From the NCBI RefSeq assembly GCF_000685015.1, contig NZ_BAYA01000052.1, forward strand, positions 1 through 35,587: DNA of 35,587 nt, read 5' to 3'. This document shows, in pieces, positions 1-8,622 of this stretch. This DNA is from Paraburkholderia bannensis NBRC 103871. Lineage in GTDB: Bacteria > Pseudomonadota > Gammaproteobacteria > Burkholderiales > Burkholderiaceae. The translations under genes and the position numbers were made by a program. The first letter of the stretch is position 1, and each line of letters starts with the position of its first letter. The notes below the pieces were generated by a model. It was not told the DNA's origin and searched no databases. It worked only from the letters and a program-made list of their open reading frames with translations.

Positions 1-6
1 CCTACT

Positions 7-54
7 GGGCGTCACCGGTCGGCCGTTCTGCTCGTTTTTACACGTCCTCGGCCA
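7..54. repeat. Diverged 48-bp direct repeat, copy A
   Basis: Reads GGGCGTCACCGGTCGGCCG at its left end and CACGTCCTCGGCCA at its right, and matches positions 1159-1206 in the same orientation with about seven mismatches in 48. The two copies bracket 1.1 kb of gene debris. It could be an IS end, a REP-like element or a duplicated segment left by recombination. Confidence 0.6.
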
Positions 55-239
55 TGAAGCGTCACTCGCCGCTCCCGTTAATCGGACGCTCAGACGTCCG
101 CTCGCCACCAGAAATCGGACATCGAACAGGCGAGCAAATGGGGCGTCGTCGCTCCGGGCGAATTCAGCATCAGTGGAGTGAGACGTCCGGCTCTAACGCA
201 AGCCAGACGTCCCGTAAGCACGCCATCTTCGGTCAGCGA

Positions 240-412
240 TAACGCCGGCCACTTGACCCGCTCAACGTCGCCCGGAACCCACTGTCTCAGGATGGCGACC
301 TTACTCGGGCCATAGAGCCGGAAGATGACGAAATAGCCGCGACCTGCTGGCGTAGCCAGCCAGTTCGCCTCTTTGCCCGGAGGGGCTAGTTCACCGGTAG
401 ATGGATCACGTA
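240..412 (-). pseudogene. DUF1254/DUF1214-type protein, C-terminal remnant
   Basis: The minus-strand frame reads GKEANWLATPAGRGYFVIFR followed by LYGPSK and DVERVKWP. This is the typical C-terminal motif of DUF1214 proteins (a glutamate-Ala-Asn-Trp stretch, then a beta strand ending in RLYGP). No N-terminal part precedes it on this strand: the frame meets a stop just upstream. The part of the family that normally comes just before lies next to it on the opposite strand (from 401), so the gene was split by an inversion. Not functional. Confidence 0.55.
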
Positions 413-463
413 GTCATTCCAGCGGAGAACTTCTGGTCCATCACGCTCTATGAAATGGAGAAT
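401..463 (+). pseudogene. DUF1254/DUF1214-type protein, internal remnant (inverted)
   Basis: The plus-strand frame reads IPAENFWSITLYEMENSQT. This matches the segment PA-(E/K)-x-FW-(S/A)-(V/I)-TLY that precedes the C-terminal motif in DUF1214 proteins. It diverges head to head from the C-terminal fragment on the minus strand. The similarity fades downstream, and from about 465 to 818 no gene is recognisable. Confidence 0.45.
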
Positions 464-818
464 TCACAAACCCCCGGTAAGGGCGCGAAATGCGGCATGG
501 CGTTTGTCGACAGCGAGGGCAATCCGATTACGGGCGACAACAACTTTCTGGGCGGGTTTGTCGCGCGAGCCGAGCGAGGGGAACGGCTGCCCGTTGGCGA
601 GCCCCGAAGCCCATGCCAGGACTCAGCGCGTAATAGTCAGGCATAGCGCTTCCCATTCGCATCGGGTTCTCCGTCAAAACACTTTGGGAACGCGCGCGAC
701 GGCGCGCCCTCATCCGAACTGTGACATCGCAGTTTTGTCTAAAAGCGGGGGGTTCACTATCGGGGTTTGGGGCAACTGCGCTTGCCCCGAGGGGCAATTG
801 TGTTTTCCTCTACGGCAA

Positions 819-1073
819 CACGAAGCGGTGTTTGAGGCGATGCAGTCCAGGCTGGATCGCCAGCTCGACGCCATGACGATGCGACGGCGGACGGTTAAGC
901 ACGTGTTCGGCACACTCAAGCACTGGATGGAGACGACGCATTTCCAGACGAGGGCACATGGCCATGTCGCCGCTGAAAAGAGTTTGCACGTGCTGGCCTA
1001 CAACCTAAAACGGGTCATCAGGATTCTCGGGTTCGCAAAGACGATGCGTGCAATGAAGCTGGCAGGCCCGTGA
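819..1073 (+). pseudogene. IS1182-family transposase, C-terminal remnant
   Basis: Residues such as RRRTVKHVFGTLKHWM, TTHFQTRAHGHVAAEKSLHV and LAYNLKRVIRILG match the end of IS1182-family DDE transposases, which usually read RR-x-TVEHPFG, then ATHF and LAYN-(L/M)-KR. The N-terminal 80% of the protein is missing. The glutamate expected in TVEHPFG, the last acid of the DDE triad, is lysine here, so even this portion has decayed. The frame ends at a TGA after LAGP. Confidence 0.7.
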
Positions 1074-1158
1074 ACTCCCGCGCGTCGACGTCGTTTGCCA
1101 GTAAACACGATCGTGTCACCTGCCTGCGTCTCGGCCTAACGCAAGTGCGCTCCCAACC

Positions 1159-1206
1159 GGGTGTCACCGGTGGGCCGGTCTGTGTGTTTTTACACGACCT
1201 CGGCCA
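1159..1206. repeat. Diverged 48-bp direct repeat, copy B
   Basis: Partner of positions 7-54. Shared blocks are GTCACCGGT, GGCCG, TCTG, GTTTTTACAC and CCTCGGCCA, in the same order and spacing. It lies between the IS1182 remnant and the phosphate uptake genes. Positions 1207-1415 hold no recognised gene and should carry the promoter of the DUF47 gene. Confidence 0.6.
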
Positions 1207-1415
1207 ATATCTGCCATCAGCATGTGGACTATTGCATGTCCGATGTCGGAGGGGGGGATGCGGTCATGCATGCAAGTCGGACGCGTCTCAAACGGCAGCC
1301 CGCGCAGTTGGGTCTCGTGGATTTTGGCGCAACGGAACCCAACCGGAATGGCTGTAATATGTGTCACTTTCGCGACGGGGCGAGCGGCGCGCCGTCGAAC
1401 CTGAGGTGATGCCCT

Positions 1416-2042
1416 ATGTTCGGCCGGTTCATGCCCAGAGATGGCAACTTCTTCGAGATCTTCAACGCTCATGCCCGCTATATCGTGGAAGGCAGTCACG
1501 CGCTCGAAAAGCTGATCGAAAATATCGAGGACGCGGAGCGTCACCGGCGCAATATCAAGGTCATCGAAAAGTCGGCCGACAAACTCACGAGTAACTGCAA
1601 CGACCTGTTGCACAAGACCTTCATCACGCCACTCGATCGCGATGAAATCCAGCAGTTGATCAACGCGCTGGATGACATCATCGACGTCATCGAGGATGTC
1701 GCGAACACCATCACGCTCTACGACGTGCAGGCGCTGCCCGATGACGCCATTGAGTTCGCTCGCCTGAGCACACGAACCGTCATCCAGGTCCAGCAGGCCG
1801 TCAGCATGCTGTCCGACATGAAGCAGGCGGACCAGATCCTGCAATGCTGCACGGCAATCGATGAGCTTGAATCGGAAGTCGACAGGTTACTCCGTATCGC
1901 CATTTCGCGACTGTTCCGCGAGGAAGAGGATGTCAAGACGCTGATCAAGCTGAAGAGCGTCTATGAACTGCTCGAGACCATCACAGACAAGTGCGAGGTC
2001 GCCGCCAATATCATCCAGGGCATCGTGCTCGAAAACGCCTGA
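1416..2042 (+). CDS. DUF47 family (PhoU-like) phosphate transport accessory protein
   Basis: A 208-residue all-helical protein of the DUF47 family, the usual length. These proteins are PhoU-like, bind metal, and are commonly encoded beside PiT permeases, whose activity they are thought to control. It opens FGRFMPRDGNFFEIFNAHA, as is typical of the family, and has acidic helices around residues 80-110 (ALDDIIDVIEDVAN) and a basic-acidic segment ISRLFREEEDVKTLIKLKSV. The start is supported by GAGGTGA eight bases upstream of the ATG. It ends 12 bases before the PiT gene, so the two are almost surely co-transcribed. It should act on the inner face of the membrane. Confidence 0.93.
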   Translation: MFGRFMPRDGNFFEIFNAHARYIVEGSHALEKLIENIEDAERHRRNIKVIEKSADKLTSNCNDLLHKTFITPLDRDEIQQLINALDDIIDVIEDVANTITLYDVQALPDDAIEFARLSTRTVIQVQQAVSMLSDMKQADQILQCCTAIDELESEVDRLLRIAISRLFREEEDVKTLIKLKSVYELLETITDKCEVAANIIQGIVLENA

Positions 2043-2054
2043 GCGAGTCCGCAC

Positions 2055-3065
2055 ATGCACCCGATTCAACTCGCCATCTGGACGGTCGTCCTGCTGGTCG
2101 CCATCGCCCTCGTGTTTGATTTCATGAACGGGTTCCACGATGCCGCCAACTCCATTGCAACCGTGGTATCGACCGGTGTCCTGAAGCCTCATCAGGCCGT
2201 GGCGTTCGCGGCGTTGTTCAACGTCATCGCCTATTTTGTCTTTCACCTCGGCGTCGCCGCCACGATTGGCAAAGGGACGATCGATCCGGCGATGGTCGAT
2301 CATTACGTGGTGTTCGGTGCACTGGTCGGTGCCATTGGCTGGAACTTCATCACCTGGTACTACGGCATTCCTTCCAGTTCCTCTCATGCGCTGATCGGCG
2401 GGCTGGTCGGCGCGGCGCTTGCAAAATCCGGCTGGGGCGCATTGAACATCAGCGGCATCATGAAGACCGTGGCCTTCATCGTCATCTCGCCGGTCCTGGG
2501 CTTTGTGCTGGGCTCATGCTTCATGCTTTGCATCGCCTGGTTCTATTTCCGTGTGCCTCAAAGCAAGGTGGACCGACAGTTCCGGCGACTGCAACTGATT
2601 TCCGCAGGGCTTTACAGTCTTGGACACGGTGGCAACGATTCCCAGAAGACCATCGGCATCATCTGGATGCTGCTGATCGCGGCAGGATATGCGTCGCAGC
2701 ATGCCGATGCGCCGCCGCTGTGGGTGGCCGCAGGATGCTACACGTCGATGGGTCTGGGCACGCTCTTCGGCGGTTGGCGGATCGTCCGGACAATAGGCCA
2801 GAAGATCACGAAGCTTAAGCCCGTTGGAGGGTTTTGCGCTGAACTTGGCGGCGCGCTCACGTTATTTCTCGCCTCTGGCTTTGGCATTCCCGTGTCGACC
2901 ACGCACACCATCACCGGGGCGATCGTCGGCGTCGGCGCGACGCACAAGCTGTCCGCCGTACGGTGGGGCGTCGCGGGCAATATTGTCTGGGCCTGGGTGC
3001 TCACGATCCCGGCTTCAGCCGCATTGGCCGCCGCGGGATGGTGGGTCGGTAGCCGACTGCTCTGA
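2055..3065 (+). CDS. pit: PiT-family inorganic phosphate transporter
   Basis: A 336-residue, multi-helix inner membrane permease for low-affinity phosphate (metal-phosphate/H+) uptake. Both internal repeats of the PiT family are visible. The first has DFMNGFHDAANSIATVVSTG (residues about 23-42) and the second SLGHGGNDSQKTIGIIW (about 192-208), each with the conserved Asn-Asp/Asp-Ala core. PSSSSHALIGGLVG and PVSTTHTITGAIVG are the paired Ser/Thr-His motifs of the two halves. It follows the DUF47 gene by 12 bases with only a weak ribosome site, suggesting translational coupling. The Na/Pi cotransporter gene follows 130 bases later. Confidence 0.95.
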   Translation: MHPIQLAIWTVVLLVAIALVFDFMNGFHDAANSIATVVSTGVLKPHQAVAFAALFNVIAYFVFHLGVAATIGKGTIDPAMVDHYVVFGALVGAIGWNFITWYYGIPSSSSHALIGGLVGAALAKSGWGALNISGIMKTVAFIVISPVLGFVLGSCFMLCIAWFYFRVPQSKVDRQFRRLQLISAGLYSLGHGGNDSQKTIGIIWMLLIAAGYASQHADAPPLWVAAGCYTSMGLGTLFGGWRIVRTIGQKITKLKPVGGFCAELGGALTLFLASGFGIPVSTTHTITGAIVGVGATHKLSAVRWGVAGNIVWAWVLTIPASAALAAAGWWVGSRLL

Positions 3066-3111
3066 CGCCTGGGCCAAGTTTTTTTAGTCTGCTCGAACCG
3101 CGCCAATGTGT

Positions 3112-3127
3112 GTGACACTATTGTCAC
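3112..3127. promoter_or_regulatory. Palindrome GTGACA-CTAT-TGTCAC upstream of the Na/Pi cotransporter
   Basis: Perfect 6-bp arms around a 4-bp centre, about 70 bases before the cotransporter start. It has the shape of a dimeric repressor or activator site. It is not a Pho box, which would be a direct repeat of CTGTCAT-like units. A related half-site pair (GTGACAC/GTGTCAC) occurs at 34435-34464. Confidence 0.35.
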
Positions 3128-3194
3128 GTCGAGGTGCCAGATGCAAGGCGCCCTTTCAAAGGACCTCAAGAACGTGCTGTAGCCGTCGCCTATC

Positions 3195-4862
3195 GTGCTG
3201 ATCCTTCTGAATCTGCTTTCTGGCGTGTCACTTCTGGTGTGGGGCACGCATATCGTTCGAACCGGCATCCTGCGTGTCTTCGGCGCGGATCTTCGCGCGA
3301 TACTGGGGCGCAGCACAGGCAGCCGGCTCAAAGCCTTCCTCGCGGGCCTCGGCGTCACCAGCCTTGTGCAGAGCAGTAACGCGACTGCGGTCATCATCAC
3401 GTCATTTGTGGCGCAGGGCATGGTGTCGCTCGCAAGCGGGCTGACTATCATGCTGGGCGCCGACGTGGGCACTGCGCTGATGGCTCGCGTGCTGACACTC
3501 GATCTATCGTGGCTGTCGCCACTGCTGATTCTGGTTGGCGTACCGCTTTTTCTCACACGCAAGCAGACGCGCGCAGGTCAGACAGGACGCACGCTAATCG
3601 GGCTCGGTCTGATCCTGCTGGCTCTCCACCTGATTGTGGAAACCGCACAGCCCATGATGCAGGGCGCGGGTGTCAGGGTGATGTTCAGTGCCCTCACCGG
3701 GGACACTGTTCTCGATGCGCTGGTCGGGGCGGCATTTGCGATGCTCTCGTATTCGAGCCTCGCCGCCGTTCTCTTGACAGCCACCCTCGCATCCTCCGGC
3801 GTCATTTCGCTAAAAGTCGCGCTATGTCTCGTTGTGGGCGCGAATCTTGGAAGCGGACTGCTCGCACTGATGAGTGCACTGCCTCAAAACGCGGCGGCGC
3901 GCCGGCTCTCCGTGGGCAGCTTCGCCTTCAAGCTGCTGGGGGCATTAATCATCCTGCCGTTTGCCTCGCTGCTTGCAGGCGGCTTGCCGGTACTGATCGC
4001 GAATCCGCGTGAGGCCGTCGTCGGCTTCCATCTCATCTACAACACCGTGCGATGCTGCGCCTGCCTCACGCTGGTCGACCGGGTCGCCGCCATCAGCCGG
4101 CGATGGTTGCCTGACCGACCGCTGGCGTCCGGCGAACTGCGTCCACTGCATCTCGATCCCGCCGGGCTGGTCACGCCAGGCTTGGCTCTGGCCAACGCAT
4201 CGCGTGAGGTACTCCGGATCGGAGACATCGTGAGCGTCATGCTGGAAAACGTGTCGGAGCTCCTCCGACGCAATGATCTCGCCGTCGCGCGCGAAACCAT
4301 GCGCATGGACGATGACGTTGATCAGTTGTACGCCGAGGTCAAAAACTACCTCACGCTGATCTCGCGTGAGCAGCTCGATGAGGCCGAAAGCCGTCGATGG
4401 ACGGACATCATCTCGCTGACCATCAATCTCGAACACGCTGGCGACATCATCGAGCGTATCGTCAGCGACATCGAAGAGAAGAAGATATCCCAGCGGCTCG
4501 CCTTCTCCGAGGAGGGCCTGGGTGAACTCGATGATCTGCACGCGCGACTGGTGAGCAATCTGCGCCTTGGGCTGTCCGTGTTTCTCAACAATGACCTGCG
4601 CTGCGCAGAGCAGCTTCTGGCCGAAAAGGAACGCTTTCGCGATCTGGAGCGCGTGTATTCGCACAAGCATCTGGACCGGCTTGCAGGACAGTCGCTGCGC
4701 AGTGTGGAAACGAGTGCCCTGCACCTGGATCTGATCAGCAACATGAAGAGGCTGAACTCGCTCTTCTGCGCGACCGCCTATCCCGTGCTCGACGCTGCGG
4801 GCGCGCTTCATGAAACCCGCCTCCGCAAGCGTTCGCTCGACAGTCTGCACACCAAAGAATAG
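3195..4862 (+). CDS. Na/Pi cotransporter family protein with PhoU-like C-terminal domain
   Basis: A 555-residue protein of the NptA/YjbB type. The N-terminal half (residues 1 to about 310) is a membrane domain with two Na_Pi_cotrans repeats. The first carries VQSSNATAVIITSFVAQGM and LGADVGTALMA. The second carries SYSSLAAVLLTATLASSG and VVGANLGSGLLALM, where the usual Gln-Ser-Ser-Ser is reduced to Ser-Tyr-Ser-Ser. The C-terminal part (about 340-545) is a helical PhoU-like domain with MLENVSELL and INLEHAGDIIERIVSDI. Family members move phosphate with sodium, several apparently outward. The start is GTG, because an in-frame TAG lies at 3180-3182; the ribosome site is weak. With the DUF47-PiT pair it forms a phosphate homeostasis block with two PhoU-type modules. 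Confidence 0.9.
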   Translation: MLILLNLLSGVSLLVWGTHIVRTGILRVFGADLRAILGRSTGSRLKAFLAGLGVTSLVQSSNATAVIITSFVAQGMVSLASGLTIMLGADVGTALMARVLTLDLSWLSPLLILVGVPLFLTRKQTRAGQTGRTLIGLGLILLALHLIVETAQPMMQGAGVRVMFSALTGDTVLDALVGAAFAMLSYSSLAAVLLTATLASSGVISLKVALCLVVGANLGSGLLALMSALPQNAAARRLSVGSFAFKLLGALIILPFASLLAGGLPVLIANPREAVVGFHLIYNTVRCCACLTLVDRVAAISRRWLPDRPLASGELRPLHLDPAGLVTPGLALANASREVLRIGDIVSVMLENVSELLRRNDLAVARETMRMDDDVDQLYAEVKNYLTLISREQLDEAESRRWTDIISLTINLEHAGDIIERIVSDIEEKKISQRLAFSEEGLGELDDLHARLVSNLRLGLSVFLNNDLRCAEQLLAEKERFRDLERVYSHKHLDRLAGQSLRSVETSALHLDLISNMKRLNSLFCATAYPVLDAAGALHETRLRKRSLDSLHTKE

Positions 4863-5082
4863 CTTGCCGGGCAGTGCGCGTCGGATTTCGCTCAATGTGT
4901 TGTGCAGATAGGTGGGCATACGGTCGGGCGGCTTGTCTGGCCTCCGTTGAGAAAAATGCAACACCGGGGTCACGGTCAACTTGTCGCACTGGGCCGCGCG
5001 CCGTATGCTGTGGGGAGCCTCATAACCAAGGGCTCAGCAAGGTATCTGAGTCTTGAGATAGTGCCGTTCGGGCAATTGAATA

Positions 5083-5301
5083 ATGAAACTCTCGCATAAG
5101 CTCCATTCTCGAACCGCCACACCGTTCTGGTTGCTCGCCAGCGGGCTGCTCCTTTCGATTGCTGGCGTGACCATCTGGTGCCACCCTGTGGCGTTGGGCC
5201 CCGCAGGAGAGACACATCAGTCACTGGCAGTCACTGCCATTCTGATTGGAGTCATCCTGACCGTGTATGCCCTCCATGAGGTGTCACAACGGCGTCGCTA
5301 G
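5083..5301 (+). CDS. Small two-helix membrane protein, function unknown
   Basis: 72 residues. Basic N-terminus, a first hydrophobic segment (about 14-31, FWLLASGLLLSIAGVTIW), a short loop with a histidine, and a second segment (about 48-64, LAVTAILIGVILTVYALHEV), ending in QRRR. Not recognised as a named family. It stands alone, 220 bases after the cotransporter, with a weak ribosome site. The 4863-5082 interval shows no gene. Confidence 0.55.
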   Translation: MKLSHKLHSRTATPFWLLASGLLLSIAGVTIWCHPVALGPAGETHQSLAVTAILIGVILTVYALHEVSQRRR

Positions 5302-5430
5302 GCTACGCCTGGAGCCTCCTACACCCGTTTCTTGATTAGCGCCTCCATGCGTCGTGTCACCCAGAGAGGCGCGCTCCATCTGCATTTCACGCGCATCGGG
5401 AAATACGGGGCATGGCGCTTACTCAACCAC

Positions 5431-6046
5431 TCAATCCACCAGATTGCAGGACACCAGCACCTCGCGAAGCGCGCTACTGTCCGTGTATTGATGGGCGTGA
5501 AGTCCTGCAAGGCGGGCGCCGTCGACATTGCTCCGGAGATCGTCGATAAGCAATGCCCGGTTCGGCACGACCCCGAGCAGGTCCAGGCAGCGATGAAAGG
5601 CAGCCGTTTCGGGCTTCGCTGCCTTAAACGACGCGGAAGCAAAGACAAGCTCACCGAAAATACCGGCGACTTCCGGACAGAGGTACGTGATGTTGGTCGC
5701 CACTATCTGCGGATTGTTGGTAAGCACCGCAATCCGGCAAACCTTCGACACTGCCGATGCCAGATCCAGCACTGCATGGTTAGGCATGCATCGCCTGTTT
5801 TCGAGTCCTGAGCCAGTCTTTCTCTGCGACCCTGCAACCAAGCAGCCTTCCTGTTTCGGCGAGATATTGGTCATCGTCAACCAGGCCCGCGTCAGCCCTG
5901 GCCTCAAGGCCTGACGACCAGACGGCGTCGATGACCTCTTGCTCCGTGCGGCCAGAGAGCGCGGCCAGCCCCCGAACGCGTGCCTTGCGGTCGTAGTGAC
6001 ACAGGACGTCGTCCATATCGAACAGCACAAGTGCGAAAGAATTCAT
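5431..6046 (-). pseudogene. HAD-family hydrolase, frameshifted
   Basis: All four HAD motifs are present but split over two frames. Frame 1 (start 6046) has motif I in ALVLFDMDDVL and runs to RTRKQAMHA, then a stop near 5780. Frame 2 resumes at PNHAVLDLASAV and carries motif II (AVLTNN), the motif III lysine (ASFKAAKPE) and motif IV (LLIDDLRSNVDGA), ending ...SCNLVD at 5431. The whole would be a HAD-IA-type phosphatase of about 200 residues. A single-base indel near 5785-5790 explains the break, so it is either a recent mutation or a sequencing error. The substrate cannot be told. Confidence 0.75.
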
Positions 6047-6182
6047 TGATCAATCTTGGCCCGCCGCACCCATCTACCTGGCGTGGCTCTCTGCCGAATC
6101 GGATTTTCGAAAAAAGGAGACTGTATTCCGGGCGCTATCCAGCGGGCTGTACCGGGAATAGCTGTATGCCGGACGGTGCCAG

Positions 6183-6632
6183 CTAACATGCCGGCGTAGT
6201 GTGTCCCTGGTTGCGCAGACAACCGCCTGACTGCGCGAGCACCACCGGAGCATTCCGCGAGTTTGCACCAGTTTCCTGATTGAACAGCAGGTCGACAATT
6301 TCGCGGGTCGGCACACTGGTTATGAGCGTAGCCACCTTGCGCGGACGAAACCACCGGCATCGCTGAATTTCGTTGTTCGGGGTCGGTCGGGCATCGTCAG
6401 GCAGCACGGAAAAGAACACGTGATGGCGCTTGTTCAAACCACCAAACTGGAACAGGTAACCCAGTTCGCAACCATCGAGCATGGTTTCCTCAGCGAGTTC
6501 TCGCCTCGCCGCTTCCACCGGCGATTCGTCACGACGGATGGTTCCGCCCGGCAGCGACCACCTCGATCGCCCCCGTTCGACGAGGAGGATCCTGTCATGT
6601 TGCCAGCAAACGATGGTGGCTCTCTCTTTCAT
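6183..6632 (-). CDS. Nudix hydrolase
   Basis: About 149 residues from the internal ATG at 6632 (MKERATIVC). A longer start at 6650 is open but adds only six residues. The Nudix box is clear: G-GTIRRDESPVEAARRELAEE, fitting G-x5-E-x7-REL-x-EE. The glycine that normally follows at the end is methionine (ETML). Such enzymes cleave nucleoside diphosphate-linked compounds with Mg2+ held by the REx2EE acids. The tail after VDLLFNQET is low-complexity and may be a drifted extension. It follows the broken HAD gene on the same strand with about 137 bases between. Confidence 0.82.
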   Translation of the reverse strand: MKERATIVCWQHDRILLVERGRSRWSLPGGTIRRDESPVEAARRELAEETMLDGCELGYLFQFGGLNKRHHVFFSVLPDDARPTPNNEIQRCRWFRPRKVATLITSVPTREIVDLLFNQETGANSRNAPVVLAQSGGCLRNQGHTTPAC

Positions 6633-6799
6633 GCTTCCAGGTTTCCTCACAGGTGCTATATTTTTTAGACGAATCCAAACCCTGCCTTAGGAGCCAAGGG
6701 CTGGGTTTGACCGGGTGCGCTCGTGTCAGCAATGCTCGGGCCCGATGCCGCAACTGGGAGGCGGTGTCGGACAGCCTATTTTGACGGGGAGAAAATCAG

Positions 6800-7147
6800 A
6801 TGAAAACCCGTTCTGCGTTCGAAATCTGCCTGCCGCTGGGGATCTTCGCGTGCGCCTGTGTCATCTCGATCCCGACACTGGTTCTGGCCGCGATCTGGAT
6901 GTCCATCGGCGTCGTGTCTCTGGGTTACCGGTCTCTTGAAGACTTCCCGTCCGACCAGATGCCCCGCGCATGGCGGCACGGTTGGCGAGGCGCCTGTCTG
7001 CTTTTTTATCACCTCGCCTGGTGGCCGTGGTACACGCGCCATGAGCTAAGCCAATTAGTGCATGAGACGAGGCGCAGACTATTCGCCCGGCATACCACGC
7101 GCAACAAGGATGTGACGGCCAGCAGTGAGAGCAGCACGGAGGAGTGA
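6800..7147 (+). CDS. Small membrane protein, function unknown
   Basis: 115 residues. A long hydrophobic hairpin occupies about residues 8-40 (LPLGIFACACVISIPTLVLA then IWMSIGVVSLGY) and a Trp-rich segment about 60-75 (ACLLFYHLAWWPWY). A charged tail (RRRLFARHTTRNKD...SSTEE) should be cytoplasmic. The start is supported by GGGGAGA nine bases upstream. No family was recognised, and the neighbours give no clue. Confidence 0.6.
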   Translation: MKTRSAFEICLPLGIFACACVISIPTLVLAAIWMSIGVVSLGYRSLEDFPSDQMPRAWRHGWRGACLLFYHLAWWPWYTRHELSQLVHETRRRLFARHTTRNKDVTASSESSTEE

Positions 7148-7334
7148 CGGACATCGCGGCTGAGCGCGTTAGTGTTTCCGGCTGAAGTTGGCCGCACCAC
7201 ACTCCGATTCCCCTCGTTGATCGCGCGATGCAGAGTCCATATCGATACCGATTGGCCAACGCACGCAGCATTCTTCGTCGCGGTTTCCGGACATTCAGAG
7301 CGGGCATCAAGCCTCGAACGCATTGCCACCTGGC

Positions 7335-7493
7335 TCAATCTCGCGAACGGATCCAGTGACACCATTCATGATGATCGAGATTGCGGAGCAGATTGGCCCT
7401 GCGTCGTTCCCGCCGGTAGTGCGCGAGTGCGCCGCATGTGGCGATCACCAGAACGAACACCCCAAACGCCATGCCCAACCAGGATGAGTCCAC
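7335..7493 (-). CDS. Small single-span membrane protein (52 aa), GTG start
   Basis: A short gene easily missed because it starts with GTG. The ribosome site GAGGAG lies six bases before it, a strong reason to accept it. The protein opens DSSWLG, has one hydrophobic helix (about residues 9-25, AFGVFVLVIATCGALA) and a very basic segment HYRRERRRANLLRN, then DHHEWCHWIRSRD and a stop. The positive-inside rule puts the C-terminus in the cytoplasm. Function unknown. The 7148-7334 interval shows nothing. Confidence 0.6.
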   Translation of the reverse strand: MDSSWLGMAFGVFVLVIATCGALAHYRRERRRANLLRNLDHHEWCHWIRSRD

Positions 7494-7590
7494 GTCAGTC
7501 TCCTCGGGAACACCGGATTGCAGCCCACGGTATGGACCACGCGCTCAGGAACACTAGCCCGTCTTGATGACAAACGTCTCTGACCGCTGG

Positions 7591-7788
7591 TCAGTACACC
7601 CGTGCAATCGCGCGCAGCACCGCGTCGCCGCGGGGTGTCACACGAGGATACGCAATATCCGATTCAGGAGACTCGTCCACGACCAGTTCAAGCGCGCGCA
7701 GCGCGACCAGTTCGGCGCGGTCCATCTCAATGCGCCCGGGCGCATCCTTGAGCAGCAGCAATGTGGCCAGCTCGTGGGGACTCAGCAT
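7591..7788 (-). CDS. Small soluble protein (65 aa), function unknown
   Basis: The start at 7788 is chosen over the longer open frame because AAGGGAG stands just upstream of this ATG and the upstream translation is unlike a protein. The sequence begins LSPHELATLLLLKDAPGRIE, then MDRAELVALRALELV, and ends TPRGDAVLRAIARVY. The predicted layout (two helices, a short strand pair, a final helix) resembles a small winged-helix or MarR-like fold ending in TPRG, but no family assignment is claimed. Confidence 0.6.
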   Translation of the reverse strand: MLSPHELATLLLLKDAPGRIEMDRAELVALRALELVVDESPESDIAYPRVTPRGDAVLRAIARVY

Positions 7789-8343
7789 GTTGGCTCCCTT
7801 CCGACGTCGTAACAGTAGAAAGAACGGATGGACCGGCTTCGCGGTCATGTCACAACACAAACGCGAAACAGAGCTGAAAAATCTGGGCAAGGCGTCGTTC
7901 ATGTGAACGACACCCGTGACATCACGGAGCCAACTTCGACGCGTGTGAGCGGCGGGTGATGCCTTGTTTCCGTGACTGGAAGAAATACGGGCGAGCGTTC
8001 GCAGCGCTGGCGACGTGGGGAGTCGCCCGGATGGCGGTTGTGGCTTCCGGCATCTTTTCACGAATGCTCATCGGTTATCTCTCAGGTTCCCGTCAACGCG
8101 AACGGACCGCTGCCACTGCGGCTCTGATCAGGAGCCCCACAATCCCGGGCGGCGGGAGCGGGGCTGATCTAGAGCAGACATTCTAACTTCGTTGAATGGA
8201 CTCCAATATTCGCTTTGACCCAGGTGTTTCCCCACTATATGGGACGCCGCCGCGATCGAGCATGAGCACCGCCGACGGGAATTTCACCGCCATGATCCGG
8301 CCGTTGCGCCTGAAACGGTTGCTACAGATGCGCGATGACGAAC
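7789..8343. other. No convincing gene
   Basis: Several short open frames exist on both strands. One on the minus strand at 7922-8071 (49 codons, ATG, only a weak GAGA upstream) was considered. None has a good ribosome site together with protein-like composition. No repeat or IS end was recognised here. Confidence 0.4.
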
Positions 8344-8622
8344 TCAATGAGGATCGTGGCAGGAGAGATCGTCCACAATCTTGCTCGCCGCGCTGAAGCC
8401 GCCCATCAGGGCATCCGCTTCCGAGGCGAAGGGCCGCCCACCCGCCTCGCCAAAACGCAATGGCGAAAACATCGCGACCGTGGTCTGTGCCCGGAAGATA
8501 CGCACGATTGCGACATACCCAGTCCGGGCCCACACCGCCTCGCGGAAGTTCGCGCCGGTCTTCATCTCCGCCTCGGCCGATATCTCCAGCGTGTAGCCTT
8601 CGTAATCATAGGTTCGTGTCAT
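8344..8622 (-). CDS. Small conserved-looking protein (92 aa), function unknown
   Basis: Starts at 8622 behind a strong GGAGG seven bases upstream; the longer frame to 8715 lacks this. The sequence opens TRTYDYEGYTLEISAEAE, continues through VWARTGYVAIVRIFRAQ and ends DALMGGFSAASKIVDDLSC. The pattern (beta strands, then a helix in which a position like AL-x-GG is followed by an amphipathic end) is that of a small alpha/beta domain. Not assigned to a family. Likely cytosolic, since no signal or membrane segment is present. Confidence 0.65.
   Translation of the reverse strand: MTRTYDYEGYTLEISAEAEMKTGANFREAVWARTGYVAIVRIFRAQTTVAMFSPLRFGEAGGRPFASEADALMGGFSAASKIVDDLSCHDPH

Noticed and set aside
1345..1375. 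Possible Pho box (CTGTAAT then GTGTCAC) ahead of the DUF47 gene
   Set aside because: The spacing between half-sites is two bases rather than four and only one half-site is good, so it does not fit the Pho box rule.
3945..4979. Long minus-strand open frame of 344 codons
   Set aside because: It lies antisense to the Na/Pi cotransporter, whose plus-strand frame carries clear family motifs. The antisense translation has no recognisable domain or ribosome site.
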